From NCBI GenBank assembly GCA_965178125.1, contig OZ237776.1, positions 372,001-436,000 of the forward strand: DNA of 64,000 nt, given 5' to 3'. Shown here one piece after another: positions 15,001 to 30,000 of the stretch. The DNA is from Bilabrum cf. latius (Eukaryota > Bigyra: Bicosoecida > Bigyra > Bicosoecida). The first letter of the stretch is position 1. The number at the start of each line of letters is the position of its first letter. A program made the position numbers and the translations under genes. The notes below the pieces were generated by a model. That model ran no database searches and was not told the DNA's origin. It worked only from the letters and a program-made list of their open reading frames with translations.

Positions 15001-18000
15001 CGCAGTCTGCAGTGATAACGAACCAGGGCTAGATCGATAGTTCAGCATTGCAAGAGGCGGAGTGGCGGGGCTGCTGGCAGGGCGGCAGATTCGATATTAG
15101 GTGCTCATAGTTTGCGCGCGATCCAGTGTTTGCAGTCGGTGGAACTGGAGTACAGCTTGTCTTTCCGAACGAGCCGTCCGGCCTACTATCCGAAATGGGG
15201 GTCACCGATGCGTTCGGACAGCCCATCATCGCTGGGGTGTAGCCGTACAGTCAACCGGCCACTTTGGTCCCTAGGATTGACGAAATTGAAACCACCAATG
15301 TAACAGGAAACGGATCATCTACATCCAGGCTGCCGGTGAACGGGTTTATTGAATTCAAGTACGACGAGACGCAGCCCCTGGCATCGTCTCAGCCTGCCAA
15401 CCTCGTGCAGTTCCTCGCAGCAGGCCAGCAGACGTCCAGTGGCAGTCGGATTTATGGTGCTGGCGCGCTCCACCCTCCAAGTTCTCTCGTTAGGCTTGTG
15501 GTAGAGTTCTAGTCGAACTACGTCAGCTCGAGCAGCAACGCTGCAATGCTAGCTCTAAGTTCGGTGCGGCTCGCGTGGGTGCTGCCGGGGACGATGCTTT
15601 CGCCGGATGACGCAAGCAGCACTAGCCCCCTCAATCTAAATACTGGCACGGATGCAGCCGATGCAATTGCCAAAGCAGGAATAATGCCTGATCCTCATCG
15701 CAGTCGCGGACTGACTCAAGTCAGAGCCTTGCTGAGCCCCACCTGGTATCGAGCCCCCGGCCAGGGCACAGACCAAGGCGAGATGGCCTACCTGCGCCCC
15801 GCTCCAGAGGCATTCTTAATCGCAAGGCGCCCTGCATGGGCCGCTGATGAGCTGCGGAACCGGTATGGATTGGGCTCCGAGAGCGCGCTGCAGCGGCGCA
15901 AGCTGAACCTGTGGACTGCGCTGCCGAGACAGGGCACAATGTGCACCATGCATGGCAAGTACAACGGAGATGCGCTTGCATTGAACTCGCTTGGCAGGCT
16001 GGAAGCCAAGCTGCAAGACGCGTGGGATGTCAATCTGCTTGGACCCAAGCCCAGCCAGGAAGCCGCACTCAGTGGGCAGCCCGGTACGGGCCTGTCGCCT
16101 GACATGGGCGCGTGGCAGGAGGACCGGGATCCTGCTTCAGGCGGTCCCCTCTCTCTGCCGGTGTTGGTTAGTCTTGGCTTGCAGCGCTAGGACATTTCCA
16201 TGCTCGGCTAGTCCATCAATGAAGACTGGCAAGCCCGAATGCCGCTCTCCGTCGCTGGGGTTCTCAGCAATTCGAGTGACGCGAGTGGAAGAGTTCGATT
16301 CGATCAAGTCTCCGTTCAGGCAGCTCAAGGAAGCATCGTGTCCCTTAGAATCGAGTGCAACTTCCAGGGACACCCTGTGGCAACGATGACTGCTGGCACG
16401 GTGGTCGTGGGTGCAATATCACAACGATGGCTCAGGCCTGAAGCAAAGCTAGGCGCCCAAGCTGGCCTAGACCTCGATGAAACAACGCCTGGCATAGTTT
16501 CAGCCGGCCAGCGTTAGCGCTTTGCCGATATCATTGGAGTGCTTCTGGCCGAGAATGATACCTAGCACGGATTGCTAGCAGCACAATAGCTCCAAAACGG
16601 AATCCAATCTGGAGCCATGCAGCTTGCTGGAGATGACTTCGGCCGTGCTCGCGCTTTGGAATGCCTGCAGAACATCACTGGTGCAGCGAAGGGTCACGGA
16701 AACCACGAAATCAAGTTAGCCGTGACTGCTGGCACGATGATCGCGGATCAGTCTCCGAGCGCAAGCGGCAGAGTCAGGCTGAGCCCGCAAGACGTCACTT
16801 TATACTGCGGCAACTTGGACCCAGTGATGGTACGCGTGTCAGATCCGAGCGTCAGAGGAATCCTGCAACCACCAACGTATGCAGGAACATGCGCGTGCAG
16901 AGACCGTGCACATCAGCCGTCGGTGAATGGCCTTCAAGGGCAGCTACAGCACATATCGAGCCCGAGACAGACCCGTGTATGGGAGCCTCCCGGGGGCTGG
17001 ACCATTCCCTTAGGGACTTCTTCATCTATGACAGAATGGATGAGCGACGAGCATCTGATCCAGCACGACTGCGTACTCTGTGGCGAGCTGCCTAACTCTG
17101 TCTTGCGAGCAATGCGGAAACACGTAGTCAGCCGCAGTAGCAGTGGTGGCGTGCTGGATGCAGCTGCAGTTAGGACAGTCAAGCACTTCATTGGTGTGAA
17201 CTCAGTGTGCGTCTCATCTCGGGAATCAGTGGAAGCTTCTCTGCACAGCAGCCCAAACGCAATGTCAGGATGCGCGACAAAGCCTGTTAACCAACTAAAT
17301 ATGACTGCGGATGGTCAGTCAGTGCTTATCACGACGCTTGAACACCTTCGCAATGCGAGACTGACCCGCCTTCAAGGCCGTGCCGCCCCATCAGCACTGG
17401 AGGGCATTTCCACGGCAATAACGGGAGTCCCATCGGGGGATCCACATGTCCTCCTCCCAGCAGCACCGGCGGCCCCTTCGCTGGTTGCACGAGCTCCACC
17501 CAGCCTGTCTACTCCGGTTCCCCTTCAGCCCGCGCCTCGTATTGGCGTTGAGCTGTCGTGGCAGTTTTGGGACATTCCAGCATCTTCGCGGGAACAGGCA
17601 TCGATCGCGCGCGCGTTCGGACTGGTTGACGCTGCTAAGATCGGTGACCAGTCCGGCGAGGAGTACGGCGTCCCTTCGCTTGAGTAGATCGAAGGTGTGA
17701 TTGCATTGATGCAAGTGCAGCAATGGCGGGCTGCAGTGGAGCGGGTACGCAACTCCTAGGAACGGGTGGCTTGCGCTTTGCGTGTAGCGGCCTATGCTGA
17801 CCTAGTGGCCACCGATGGGCAAGACACAGCTCGTGCCCCGCAGTTGTCGGGCAACTTCGAGCAATCCGCCAGAATGAGTAGTGTTGCGACAGATGCACCC
17901 ATGGCGATCGTCAATCACGACCAGCAGACTCTTCTTTTTGCAGGGTCTGCTACTTCATTGACCGCCCATAGATCTGCAAGTGCCTTTATCAATGAGCACA

Positions 18001-21000
18001 TTGGGTCTGCCAGCACAGTTGTGATGGACAACGGCACAATATTAGCTGCACACGGTATCACCTCACTTGTTGCCGAAGCTCGCAAAAGGCTGTTTGACCG
18101 AGCAGAGGGGATGGTGTTTTCCTTTGATTCCGTGGGCGTGTCCAGCAGGACCTCCTCAAACACGACCATGGCTCTTCACGGCTCGTGTCTGTTGCCAACA
18201 GGAGAGTCCGTCACGATGGACTATCCCATCCTAGCAGAGACGCTGTCATTGTAGACAGACTGGGATGTTGGAAGCCTTATCGAAGCTGATTCAGGTGGAT
18301 TGGATTCCATGCCAGGGGTAGGAGGCGATGTTGGCAGGAAGCCGAAAATGCTCCAGCAGGTGGTCGTACGAACGCAAACACTCGACAGCGAGGGCGCAAG
18401 CTAGCAGCTTCTTGCTGAGAATGCGCTTCATTGCGCACAGCAGGCCGTGTGTGATATCAACGGAACGCTAGTGTCTAACTCCTCACGCACATGCGATGAC
18501 GGACGACATGCTGTTGCAGGGTGTCTATCTGGGCTGCCCGAGCCGTCCATTTTGAACGCATCTCTTCCACTATCAATCGAAGAACGTTGGATCCCAGCTG
18601 CTGCCTGGGCAGGACACAGCAATCGATTTGTCGCAACTGCTCCGAGCCTGGAGCGGCTTCTTCCACAGGCTAAGGCAGGGACAGTGGTTGGATTCTAGGC
18701 GGAACGATCGCAGGGTCCGCTTGTACCTGCAGACTTGGCGGGTCCCTTGAGTGTTTCCGGGGCGTCTACTCGCGTCTTTATCACGCTTGTAGACCCGCTT
18801 GCGACAATCAGTTGCCCGGGTGTACCTGCCTATGCATGTGGGCACCAGCGGCTTGTCACTGCAATGCATGCCAAAACACTCCGTCCAGATACGCAGTGCA
18901 GCCAAGAGGTGAAACGGCTACCTGCGCAGCTTGTCGCAGATGACACAGACCTGATGTCTGTCTATCCGCAGACGGACGAATTTGGCACAATCGCACTAGA
19001 AAGTGTCTTGGAGTGCGACCAGACAGGCTTGCCAAAGGGAATACCTGAATCGAGACGACTGCTTGAGTTGCAGACAGCAGCGCTCGTCCGTATTGGTAGT
19101 GCCGGTGCAACTAGAGGCGACAGCAATGATGCTCCGTCCATACCGGACTCGATCCAACGCGATGACGCGTTGGCCATCAACGGATTCTTGACTATTCGGC
19201 CACCAGAGACCGAGCATAACTAGCATGCCATGGTTCTGTCGAGAGAGGGTAGCAATGATACCCTGATGCGCGCTGCTCTGGATGCCATGCGATCCTCGTT
19301 TAGAAATGAAGTAGACATTCTCTTTGATTCAAACGGCACTACACTGTCACAAGCTTAGTGTTCTAGCCGTGTGCAGGACGCAGATACACTAGGAGTTGCA
19401 GACAGACGGGGGTTAGGTCTCTTCTCGCTCGGTGCGGGCAATGCCCATGCCAGTGGCCTGAGACTCGCAGGGCTACAGGCCTCTTTGCAAGCTCCATCGC
19501 TACGATACAGAGGCGATTCTATTGTATCTGCAGGGCAGCTGGCATCAGGGCTCGACGAGCAAAGTACACCAGTTGGGGCGATGTCAGCAACCTGTTCCTT
19601 CTTGTCGGTATCACGGTCCACCACAGGGACCTCGCTGTCTCTGCAAGCTGGTACGGGGCCTTTGCTGTCATTGGCTAATGCAGACTTGGCGAATGCATCT
19701 GTTTCGGGCCTTTTGGCGGTATCTGCTCCCACGTAGCAAGACAAATATACCCTGCAGCATTCCACCAGTGACGTGTGGCCTGCGCCGGGTGTGATCGGAA
19801 TTGAAGCAGGGAATCCGGCCTGCGAACTCTCTCGTCATTGCTAGAGCAAGGCGTTTGGCACATCCAGATGTGAATGGCACACCGTCCTATAGGCACTACA
19901 AGACACGGCTGAGGGCTTGGCTAGCTTCAATAGTTCAATGGAGGCCGATTCTTCCAATGGCACTCGGAATGGCACCAGCGGCAGAGCGTGGACCGCTCCA
20001 GAATGGTTGCGCGGCTGCGACGGGAACTCAAGCTAGCACATCCTGGCAATAACGGGAGCATCTCTCTACAACGAAACATTCTTGAAATGCCAGCAGATGG
20101 AGATGCAATATCTTGAGACGGCAGCAGTGCCAGCGTCCGAGGCACAGCTCCTACCCTCGCCCGAGTCAAGGCACCAGCTGCAGCTGCATACAACCAGCGG
20201 TGATCTGGAGGTGTATTCGCTGCCATACACAGTTGCAATCGATACAAATAGCGTTGAAGTAGGCATGGAATCGGCCGGCCTATCCCCTGCCCTGGTTGCA
20301 GGCCAAGGGGTGTCAGTGCGCTAGCCATGGCCGGAGTGTTTCCGCCGCCCCGCATGGTTTCCGCCTCGATCGGCCGATATATCGGTTGCTCATGGCGGGG
20401 TGCAAGAGGCGTGCACTCAAGCAGATGCGGGCAGCTGCTACAACCTAGTCAGCTATACTGGCTATGACCCGGAATCGTTTTGCGGCTAGAGCATCAACGG
20501 ATCGCAACAATCCGGCCAAGACTTCGATTCCGTGTCCCTCTCGGAATGCGGGCTGGATGCTGTGCCGCTCGTCTATGCCGCCCCTCCATCCTACAGCGAC
20601 AACCTCGTGCTTCCCCTGTTCCCGCGGCTTTGCGCCAGGATCGCCGCGGTGGCGCCACCCAGCACAAGCTCGTATCCGATGGAGCTCGCGCGCCTTCTGG
20701 CGGGCCAGCAAGGTGAGGGCCCGATCTCCGACCGAGAGACAGGGACAGGGACAGGGCATAGCGCCATCACAAGGGAGATGATATCCAGCGCGGCCTCAAT
20801 TGCCAGGCTTGCGCCACCTGTGCGGTGCAGAGTTGAAATCCTCGATGTGCCAAATGCAGGCATGAGCCTGGTCGGGCAGCTCGAGAACTCGACGCGGCCG
20901 GGGACCGGTCAAGTCTGCTTCGACCGGATTGGGCTGTTTGCTGACGCGATGGTTCCTAGCTCCGTCCATGCCGTCGTGCAGTGCGACTGGATCTCAGGTA

Positions 21001-24000
21001 GGCGGCTGCAGTCTAGGCCAGTCGTGCTTGCGAGCATCGGGGCCAGCGCCCGGTGGTCTACCGGTGAGACACCCAGTCCGGACGAGCATTCAGGCGACGT
21101 CGGTCAACACGTGCCTTCTATCTTCCCACACCCAGCGTGGACATCGTCGAATACATCTACAAATCTGACGAGCTAGTCAGGGTCGACAATGCCAGCTGCA
21201 ACGACAATCGCGTTGCCCACCCCAGCGCTTTCCGTCCACGACCAGGCCGCCATGGTGGGTCATCTCACGAGTGGCCTCATCCGATCGATGGCTTCGAATG
21301 CGGAGATTAAGTCGAACGTGTCTCAAAGAGCCGCCGCAGAGTCTTTCACCAGGGCTTGGCAGGCTTTGGTGGCCCGGTATACCGCTAGCCAGCAGAACGC
21401 TCAGAATGGCACTGGCGAGTCCTCTGGCAACTCTGCAGAGGGTCCTGACGGCTTTTCACTCGTTGACATGCTGCCTGCAATGCTCGAAATAGATTCGTTG
21501 GAGCGGGAGTCAATCATTGCAAGAGAGCTAAAGTTGGTATCAAAGCTATTCGAAAACTCGAGCTTTGTAGAAGGCGGAGGGGCCACTGGCACTGACACAG
21601 GGAGGGACACGCCGTGGGCGCCCATGCGGCCCCTGCCATTTCTTGAGTTTCGTATGATCATGCCCAAGGTGTTTGAACGCGCATTTCAGCCGCTCCATCA
21701 AGCAGATGCGACGATATCGGACGTACGATGGCCTTGGACGCGTATCTCTGACCTGGCAGGCTGGGACGAGGTTCGACCCAACTAGGGAAACGTGCAAAGC
21801 CTGGACATGCAGTCGGTTGCAAATCAGATGATCAAATCGCCGTCACTCATTCAAAATACGCTTCACCACAGTGCGCAAGCAGAGCTGCCTGGAGTGCGCT
21901 GCCGAGTGTTCAGCTCTGGAGGCGCGGCACCAGCAGACGCCACAAGTGTTCACTCGGAGCGACGGGCAACGGGATTCACAGTGAGCCCTGCTCAGGTGCT
22001 GGGACAGACGACGGCCATCGCATCTTACCGGGATCTGCTATCAAGGCGCGATATGAATGACACGCCTGTCGTTGCCCGTGTGCACGCAGCCGTGGCACTG
22101 CCGGCCACTACCGTCGAACTGGACCCTGGGTCCGCTGCATTCCTGGTGGCCACCTGCCAGTGGGGCGGCTCTACGCTGCCCAATGCGCTCATAACAACGC
22201 TACAACCGCTGCTTGTGATCACGCCTAGGTTATCACCCGTGTGGACTGGGGCGGCAGCCGTGGGTGCTTCTGCTGCTGCAGTTGCGCAGTCGGCATCTGC
22301 GTCGGCAGGTGACCCCGGGTCTCTGTCTAGATTCTTGTTGCAGCCTCCACACCCTGTTGGCCTGTCAGTCCAAGCAATATCTGCACCAGCCCTGTCAGGC
22401 AGATCCGATTCATTGGGTGTTACGGCGATGGCGCTGGAAAGCATGCCTTGGAGTGCGGAGGCGCAGCTTCAGGTAGCAGGTGCTGCTGTCACCCACGGGG
22501 CTTCTTCAAACCAATCCAAGCGTATCGGCAGTCTTCTGGACTCGACTATACCAGATGTACCTGGCGATGCATCGGCGTTGCGCAGCCCCTTGCAGGGATC
22601 TGTCGCGAATCGTACTCTAATTGATCTGCCGGCGGCTGCAGCGGTCTCAGCTCGAGAGTCGAGCAGCGATGCTGGTGCTGTGCAGCCATTTCCAACAACG
22701 GCCGTAGCTGTCTCTATTCCCGAGCTGTAGTGGGAGGCGTTCTTACGAATCTTGGAACTGACCGCTGGTGCGAGTCCCCCGCTACAGTCGGATATGGAGT
22801 CTGTCGTGCAATCGGCATGGGACTCCAACGGCCGACCGTCCATGCGGCAGCTTTGGGACTTCTACCAGACACAAACTAGCGGTAGTATGATGCCCTCCGA
22901 GCCTTGTGCGGTGCATGCAGCAATGTTGAGCATTGACCGCGGAATAACAGAGGCAGTGAAAAAAGTTGCGGTGCTGCTGGAGACACAGCTGGAATACCTG
23001 CCGTGGGGCCCACTTACAATCCAATTGAGCCGTATGCTTCTGAATCTGGGGCCACGTGATGCTGCAGTACAAGCTGTCATAGACCCAATTCAGTCAGACC
23101 CGCGAGCTTCCATGCGCATTCTCGTGGATGCTGCGTACTCGCAGCGGTAGGATCATCAGGGCTGGCCTCACAGTTCATCCAATTGTGCTGTAGAGGTCTT
23201 GCATGCGTGGCCCAGCGTGCTTGGTGTGCTTGCAGGAGTCCCCAGCTAGCTTCAGACTGCGTTTCGATCAGGTACACAAGCTGCTCTGGATGCGAATCCA
23301 TGGATTGCACGGACCGTGATTGAATCGATGGCAACTGTAGGCATGGACACTGGAATTGGTTCAGGGACTGCAATACAGCTGCTGACAGGGGTGCCAACCA
23401 GGCTTCGTGCTTCTCTCAGCTCACGAATCCAGCCATCCGAGCTCTCGTTTGGACTTGGCAGCCTGCTTCATGTGAATGCTGGACAAGATGCAGGCGTGGC
23501 GGCACGGTCAGTGCAAGCTGTTGTCGCTTTAGAATCGGCCAGCAGGCAAGCCAGGTACACGTGTGGGCTCGCCGGCGGATCATTGCACGCTGACCCAGAA
23601 GACGGTACAAGCCGCCTAAATGGTACGGGTGTCTTCGTGCAGCAGCTTGGTGCCTCCGGTTCTGAAATGTTGCTTAGTACTGAGCAGACGGTGGCATTGG
23701 CCACCCTGTCCCTGCTAGGCAACACGCTGGAGCCGCACGAAGACGTTGTGGATACATCGGTTACTGTTTCTCGGACTCGATGGGCCTCTGACCACCCCAC
23801 GATCAAGGCATTTGGAATCCGAGGGGTCCCGACTGCTGCCTCCGCAGGGTCTCAGGGAAATGTTGGCATTCACGAGTCACATAGAAGGTGGCTCGAGAGC
23901 GGCACCAGAGCCCTTGCCTACGCCAAGGATGGTCTCATTTCAAGCCAGAACAGCAGCTTGCAGAAAGCCCTTTCGCACATTGACGCGGCATTCTATGCGT

Positions 24001-27000
24001 CGCTTGTGGGCCGCGGAGTAGTGGTGCAGCAGCTGCATGGAACCTTGCAGGCGGCCCCCCTGGATGGCACGAGCCGAGACTTGGCCGGGCACTACGTCTT
24101 CGACGATCTGCGGATCCAGGCTGTCGCCGGTGAGGTTACTATGGTTGACGCCACCGTGCAGGTGCTGGGCGATTCCACCCTGCCGCAAACCGGAAGCGTG
24201 CCAGTCCCGGTTACAGCCTACGCGGCGCAGATCGTACCACACACGGCAGACACCTCTCCCTCGGGCACAGTATTTGGTGCCCAGGAAGGCTTGCCGGTGC
24301 TTGCGGGTGTGTCGCAAGCGGAACAGAGTTGCTTGCAAATCCCGGATATCGCTGTTTTAGCAAATCCTGAATATGCAGATGGGAGTAACAGGTCACACAG
24401 CGAAACACCACTGTTCGTTGACGCCCTGCATGAAGTCTACGGTGGCCTAGAGGATGCCAAGCAGACTTGCTTGGTTCCAAACTTAGGCAATTTCATTCAG
24501 AACTAGAGCGACTTTTTCAGCTCTTTTGCGGTGTATCCTATCCCTCTGCTTGGCCAAGCTGCTTGGTGCCCACGACCGGGCATTCCCACTACAGCCACAA
24601 TGGCATTCATTGCAGAGGAAGCCATCATATCACCGGCCAACGACGTGGTAGTGTCCTCCGTTTTTTCGAGACCTCGGATTGAAATCTCTGAAGCGAGCAA
24701 CGGGACCTGGTTCCGAACATTCGGAGTGCAATACAGGCTGGCACAGCTCCTAGAGAAGTCCAATCACCACCCGATGCAATGCGAGATTGAGTGCCGGGCG
24801 TTTACAGGTGGGGCTACCGAGGCCAGCATGAAGACTCAAATGGAGCTCCGAGGACTTGTGGAGGATGACCTTGACGGTGGCCCGCAGGACCAGCAGGCAG
24901 ACTGTGTGGTGGTGACTGCGCCGGCCCTAGACCCCATCGTGTCGTCCACCCAATCGCTCTCCCTCGCGCATGTTGGGTACAGTGCTCCCGGAAATTCGGT
25001 GGTTCTGCCACACATGCGATGCACTGACGATCTAGGGGTCGAATTTGCCACGCCGCTGCCGCCAGTGGACATCATCGGGGCCACGCCCGTGCTGCTGGTC
25101 GAGTCAACCAGCATTGTTGAGGGCTACGGTCACATCCCAGGCCTGCAGAGCAACGGAGCACTCTATCGGCAGCAGGATCAATACAAACTAATCTTGCCTC
25201 AACTGCAAAGGGCGCCGAAATCCACCGTCTTCTCTGCCAGCCCGAGGGCGAGCGGCTTCCCAATCGAAGTGGTCGGGGGTAACATTCCAGGCGTGCGGAC
25301 GGCCATTGCGACAGATTCGCTACAGGACGCCTCAAACAAGCGCTTGCCGCTCATTCGCATGGTCCGGAACGAGCGACTCCCGACCTTTAGACTAGCCATG
25401 CGGCGGTCTGATGCCAGGTCCATGGCGAGAGCCAACATGGTGCCGGCTGGCGAGGGCATGGCTGCAGAAGAGTTGCCGTATCCTCTGCTGACCCTGTGGA
25501 AGGCAGACTCATCTGGAAACAGTGACAACACGACGCACGCGTCTTCCCATGAACTCACGCAGCAAGTCCTGCGGGGACTTGGCGACGCATTGCCGGAACC
25601 GGTTTCAGTGTACGGCGGCTTGAATGACGGCACGTGCTCCGTGGCTGCATACAGTGCAGTCGAGGTGGACTTCGGGCCGTGCCCCGTGACAATCAACAGC
25701 TCGTCTGCACCATGCGGAAACGGGGTGCGGGCGGACTTGTAGGACCAGATTCGGCTGGCGGGATCAACTACAGTGGTCGCCGACACTGACGGCATTTGCA
25801 CCTTTCAGCGACTGCAGATCGAACCGTCTAACGCGCAGCTCCTCCGTCCCATGGTTTGGGTGATGCGCGGGTTCCTGCGTGGCTCTGCACTGGAACCGCT
25901 GGTATTCGTGGGTAGGTTCCGCTCCCTCCGACTTCTATTCGCGGCGCCGCCGCCAATGGAGCTGCTGCCGTCTTCAATCCGCAAACCGCGTCCCATCGCC
26001 CCGGCCCCCATCGTCAAGCTTATCACAGTACCATACGACGGCGGCACGTCAAGCAGCGAATCGCCCCTACTAGCAACCGGTGCGCCAGCCAGCTGCGAGG
26101 CGAGTGTCGCTGCGATCCGATTCCCGGATAGAATGGATGAGTTTGACACGGACGCGAACAACGGGGATCAAGGCGCTGCAGGGGCCGAGCTACGGCTCGC
26201 TGGGAGTACCATCGTGGACGTGGACCTGTCGACGGGAGCTGCGATCTTTGACAATCTGCAGGTGCGAGCACCATTCGGGGCTACAGTGGAGCTGCGGTTC
26301 CGCTGCATCATCGCTGACTCGGGCGACAGTGTGCCACCCCTTGGCTAGGATGCGCTGCTGGCTGAACGCCCCGTGGTGTCCTTGAGCCTGGACTGGAAGG
26401 CAGACATGCTGCCACCCGATCGGATGTTATACTCTACGCTTGTCTCCACGCAGCTCATGCTGGCCCGAACAATGCGACTCGAGGCAGCTCGAGCGATGAT
26501 GCAGTCCACATCGACTGACACACAGCTGGATAGCGCTGGGAGCGAACCTTCCCTGGAATACATGCAGCTGTGGCAGGTGCCCCTGAGGATTCCTGGTTCA
26601 CCCCATGCCGCTGGTGTCCCTGAGCACTACCTTCAGACCTAGCTCGACTACCTGAACGTGACTGCGTCGCTTGACGCGAGCCAATACGCGTATGTGACAG
26701 GCGATGTGCATTGGACGGAAGTCCTTGACTACGCGCAGTGCACGATGCTACCTGAGTACCACGCGCCACCGACGGAGCCAGCTCTCCTGGTCCTGTCATC
26801 CACGCAAGGGGCCCAGCTAGCAGGAGGTGACACTGAGACTAGGTCCGGCGCTGCGCCTGTCAATATCCCTGCCCAGTCAGAATACACTGCAGACGAACTC
26901 GCGCTATCCACAGTGCTGAACACCATCAATCCCGCCACATCGCGACCTTGGCAGCCTCGCGGCTTCAGGTATGGAGGAGTAGCATCGTTTGGTCTGTACC

Positions 27001-30000
27001 TAAGGGCTGACCCGGGGGCACAGGTCCGGCTGCACTGCGCCTGCAGCATAGGGTCAAACACGGTGCGGTCCACCCGACGAATCGTCACGCAGCGACACTC
27101 CTTCCTCCAGTTCCTTCGCCCGCCCCCGGCGACCTTCATACCCTCGACTGAGTTCAACTTGCAACGGCTGGAGCCTGCCCCTGTGGCGCTCCTGGTTGAT
27201 CAGTTCGGGGACTTGATGCCGACTGACGGGGTGCTGTGTCGGGCCAGTGTGTCTCCGTCTCCTGCGCAGACGTGGTGGGAGCCCACTGCGGAGGCGCTAC
27301 AACGAGGCGCCGTGCAGCACACTCAGCTTCAGCTAGACGTCATTAATCAGCCCCAGGCAGGTATCCAGTCGGGGCTCAAGGCAGCGATGGTGGCTCCTCG
27401 CAGCACGCTATCGTCGGCGACGTCTGAGCCGAACGGACATATATTGCTACCAAATGGGACTTGGATCCCCTCTGAATGCCCGGAACGCGAGCTATCAGCA
27501 GCACCAGGTAATTCGTCCAGGGCGGTAGACTGCCTGAGCGCATGGGACGACTAGCACCAGTCGGTTGCAGGCGTGTCGCCACGGCCCGAGTCGCCCGCCG
27601 TCGTGGCAGCACCTGCATTCGCATTCGACGCGCTCTATGTGCGGGCGGCATTCGGACAGCTCGTGTCTCTGTCGTTCTCCTGCGCGCGCCTGGAGGGCGA
27701 TATGTCCGTTGAGTCTTCCTTCGACATCTCCTCGCGCGTGACGGCCGCTTTCTGGAGAGAGGCACCGCCGGAGCAACTCCGTCCTAGGGCGCCCTTCAGT
27801 GCGGCGATCGACCTCGCGTCTGTGGCCCGGGCGCCTACGTGGTGGTCAAACTCGGCTGTCGTGTCGCAGGCCATCGCGGCGGGGATCGATTGGCCAGCTG
27901 GCAGCGAGACACCAGGGGCTCCGCCGACGTAGGCGTGGGGCAGTGCCCTAAATGCATCGGCCGAGCCTGGGCTCCTGGCACTCCAAGAAAACCCGTCCTC
28001 GATCATGGCCCAGCCGCAGCCATGGATAGACGGGCATCCACTCTTCGATCCCATCCCGGCGCAGACTGCCTATGGGTCTATCCAGCTGCCCAATGGCAGT
28101 ACTCCTTGGTTCGCCGAAATGACGTCCATTCCATTGCAGCACGACCCCGCCCCTGCATCTTGGCAGCTGCTTGGCTAGCTGGACGAGGATCGCATGACAG
28201 CAGCAGGGCAGCCGAGCGCAGTTGGTGCCAATCGCGATAGATTGATGCCTCCCAAACAGACTCTGCTTCGCACTGTGGGGGCGTTCGAGCCGCGAAGCAT
28301 CGTTAACGGGCTTGCACAGACCAGTGATGGCGCACGAGTACGCGACGCAGGGCCTTGGTAGATTCTACTAGGGAATCCACCGATGGACTGCGAGCAAGCC
28401 GGCGGTATGGCATTCCTGGATGACACCGCCTCCGATTTAGAGATGGCCGCGAGATCTCTGCTGGGTCCCTCACTGCGTGGCGGTGTGTTCCTCGGACTGG
28501 AGGCCCAGGACGAGGGCTCGCAGTGCACGCTCTCTGCCTGGGATGCCGATCCGATCGTGGACGAGCAGACGGGTGACGACGACTTCGAGACTCCGTGGCT
28601 CCCCGATGCTCTGCAAGAAGCACTATCTGATGCAAGGCGCGGCAACTGGACACAGGCCAGGCAGGTTCCAATGGGAGACGGCACCACGTTGTAGATCACA
28701 CCCTCAGCCAGCAGCCAGCCGTTCTAGTCTCTCGTTGTGGTGCAGGCGGCGCAGGACTGGGGCGAGATCCCGCCGTGCGAGGACCCCATTCAGATGCTTC
28801 CTGCCCTGCCTATGCCCGCTGAGAGGCTGGTAGGCGCGCAAGGGGTCACTCAAGGCGGCACTGTGACACTGTACCAGGTGGAAGGCAGGCTCAAGGCTGG
28901 ATTCAGACGGGTTATTACCGCCTCGTGCGATCGTCGCGGACTGCCTCTCCCCGTGCATCCCACTGCAGTGATCGTGCAGATGCAGCAGTGCCGCCCGGGG
29001 CAGTTCGCTAGCGGTTTGGACGGGTCTGTGTGCAACAGCTGCCCGCCGCTGACTTGGAGCGACAGTGGCACGGTCTGCTTCACGTGCCCCGACGAGGAGG
29101 GCGCCGCTGACTGCTCCGGCGGCATCCTGAGGCTGCGGGATGGTTTCTATCTGACCCCAGGTACCGCAGAGGTGGTTAACGAGACGACAGGGGAGGTCAG
29201 ACCCACTGCGGAATCCGAGCTCCGCATGTGTCCCAACAGGGAAGTCTGCAACGTGGACGCGGTCGCTCGTACATTCACCTGCGAGTTCGGATACACAGGG
29301 CCACTGTGCGCGCAGTGCGACCTGGAGGAAAACTACGCGCAAGAAACACTGTTTTCGTGCATTCCATGCAGGCCGGCGTGGGTCAACTGGATGCTTGTGG
29401 CCCTCGTGGCCGTGCTTGGACTTGGAGGTCTCGTGTTCGTTGCGGTGATCAGGCGACCGAATGCCAACTACGAGTTCGGGCTGGTATTCCGCATCATGCT
29501 GAACTACCTGCAGAGCCTGGCGACTCTTTCATAGTTTGCAGCCCGTGGAACAAAGCTGTTCCTCGAGATTTTCAAATTCGCCAGCATGCTCGGAGTGGGA
29601 GTGGCGGTGGCCAGCCCAACTCAGTGCATCTACCCGATGGACTTCTACGTTACCTACTATGCCATGCTGGCATCACCCGTGATCGTGGCACTGATAGCTG
29701 TGCTGTTGAACTTTATCGTGATCTTGCTGACGGAGAAGGGCAGCAAGTGCAAGGCCATGTACGACTTTGTGGCTCAGGGGCAGTACTGGCGGGCGGTCAT
29801 CATCGTCATGTTCTTCACGTACTCAAGTCTCACCTCCACCGCCTTCAGCATTTAGAACTGCTATCCGGAGTCGGTTGGAGGCAAGTACTACTTGCAGACG
29901 GACTTTTCGGTTGAGTGCTACACGCCAGAGCACAAGGTTGCGGTGCTGGTGGGCCAAATTGCGATTGGGTGCTTCACTGTGGCGGTGCCCATTTTCTTCG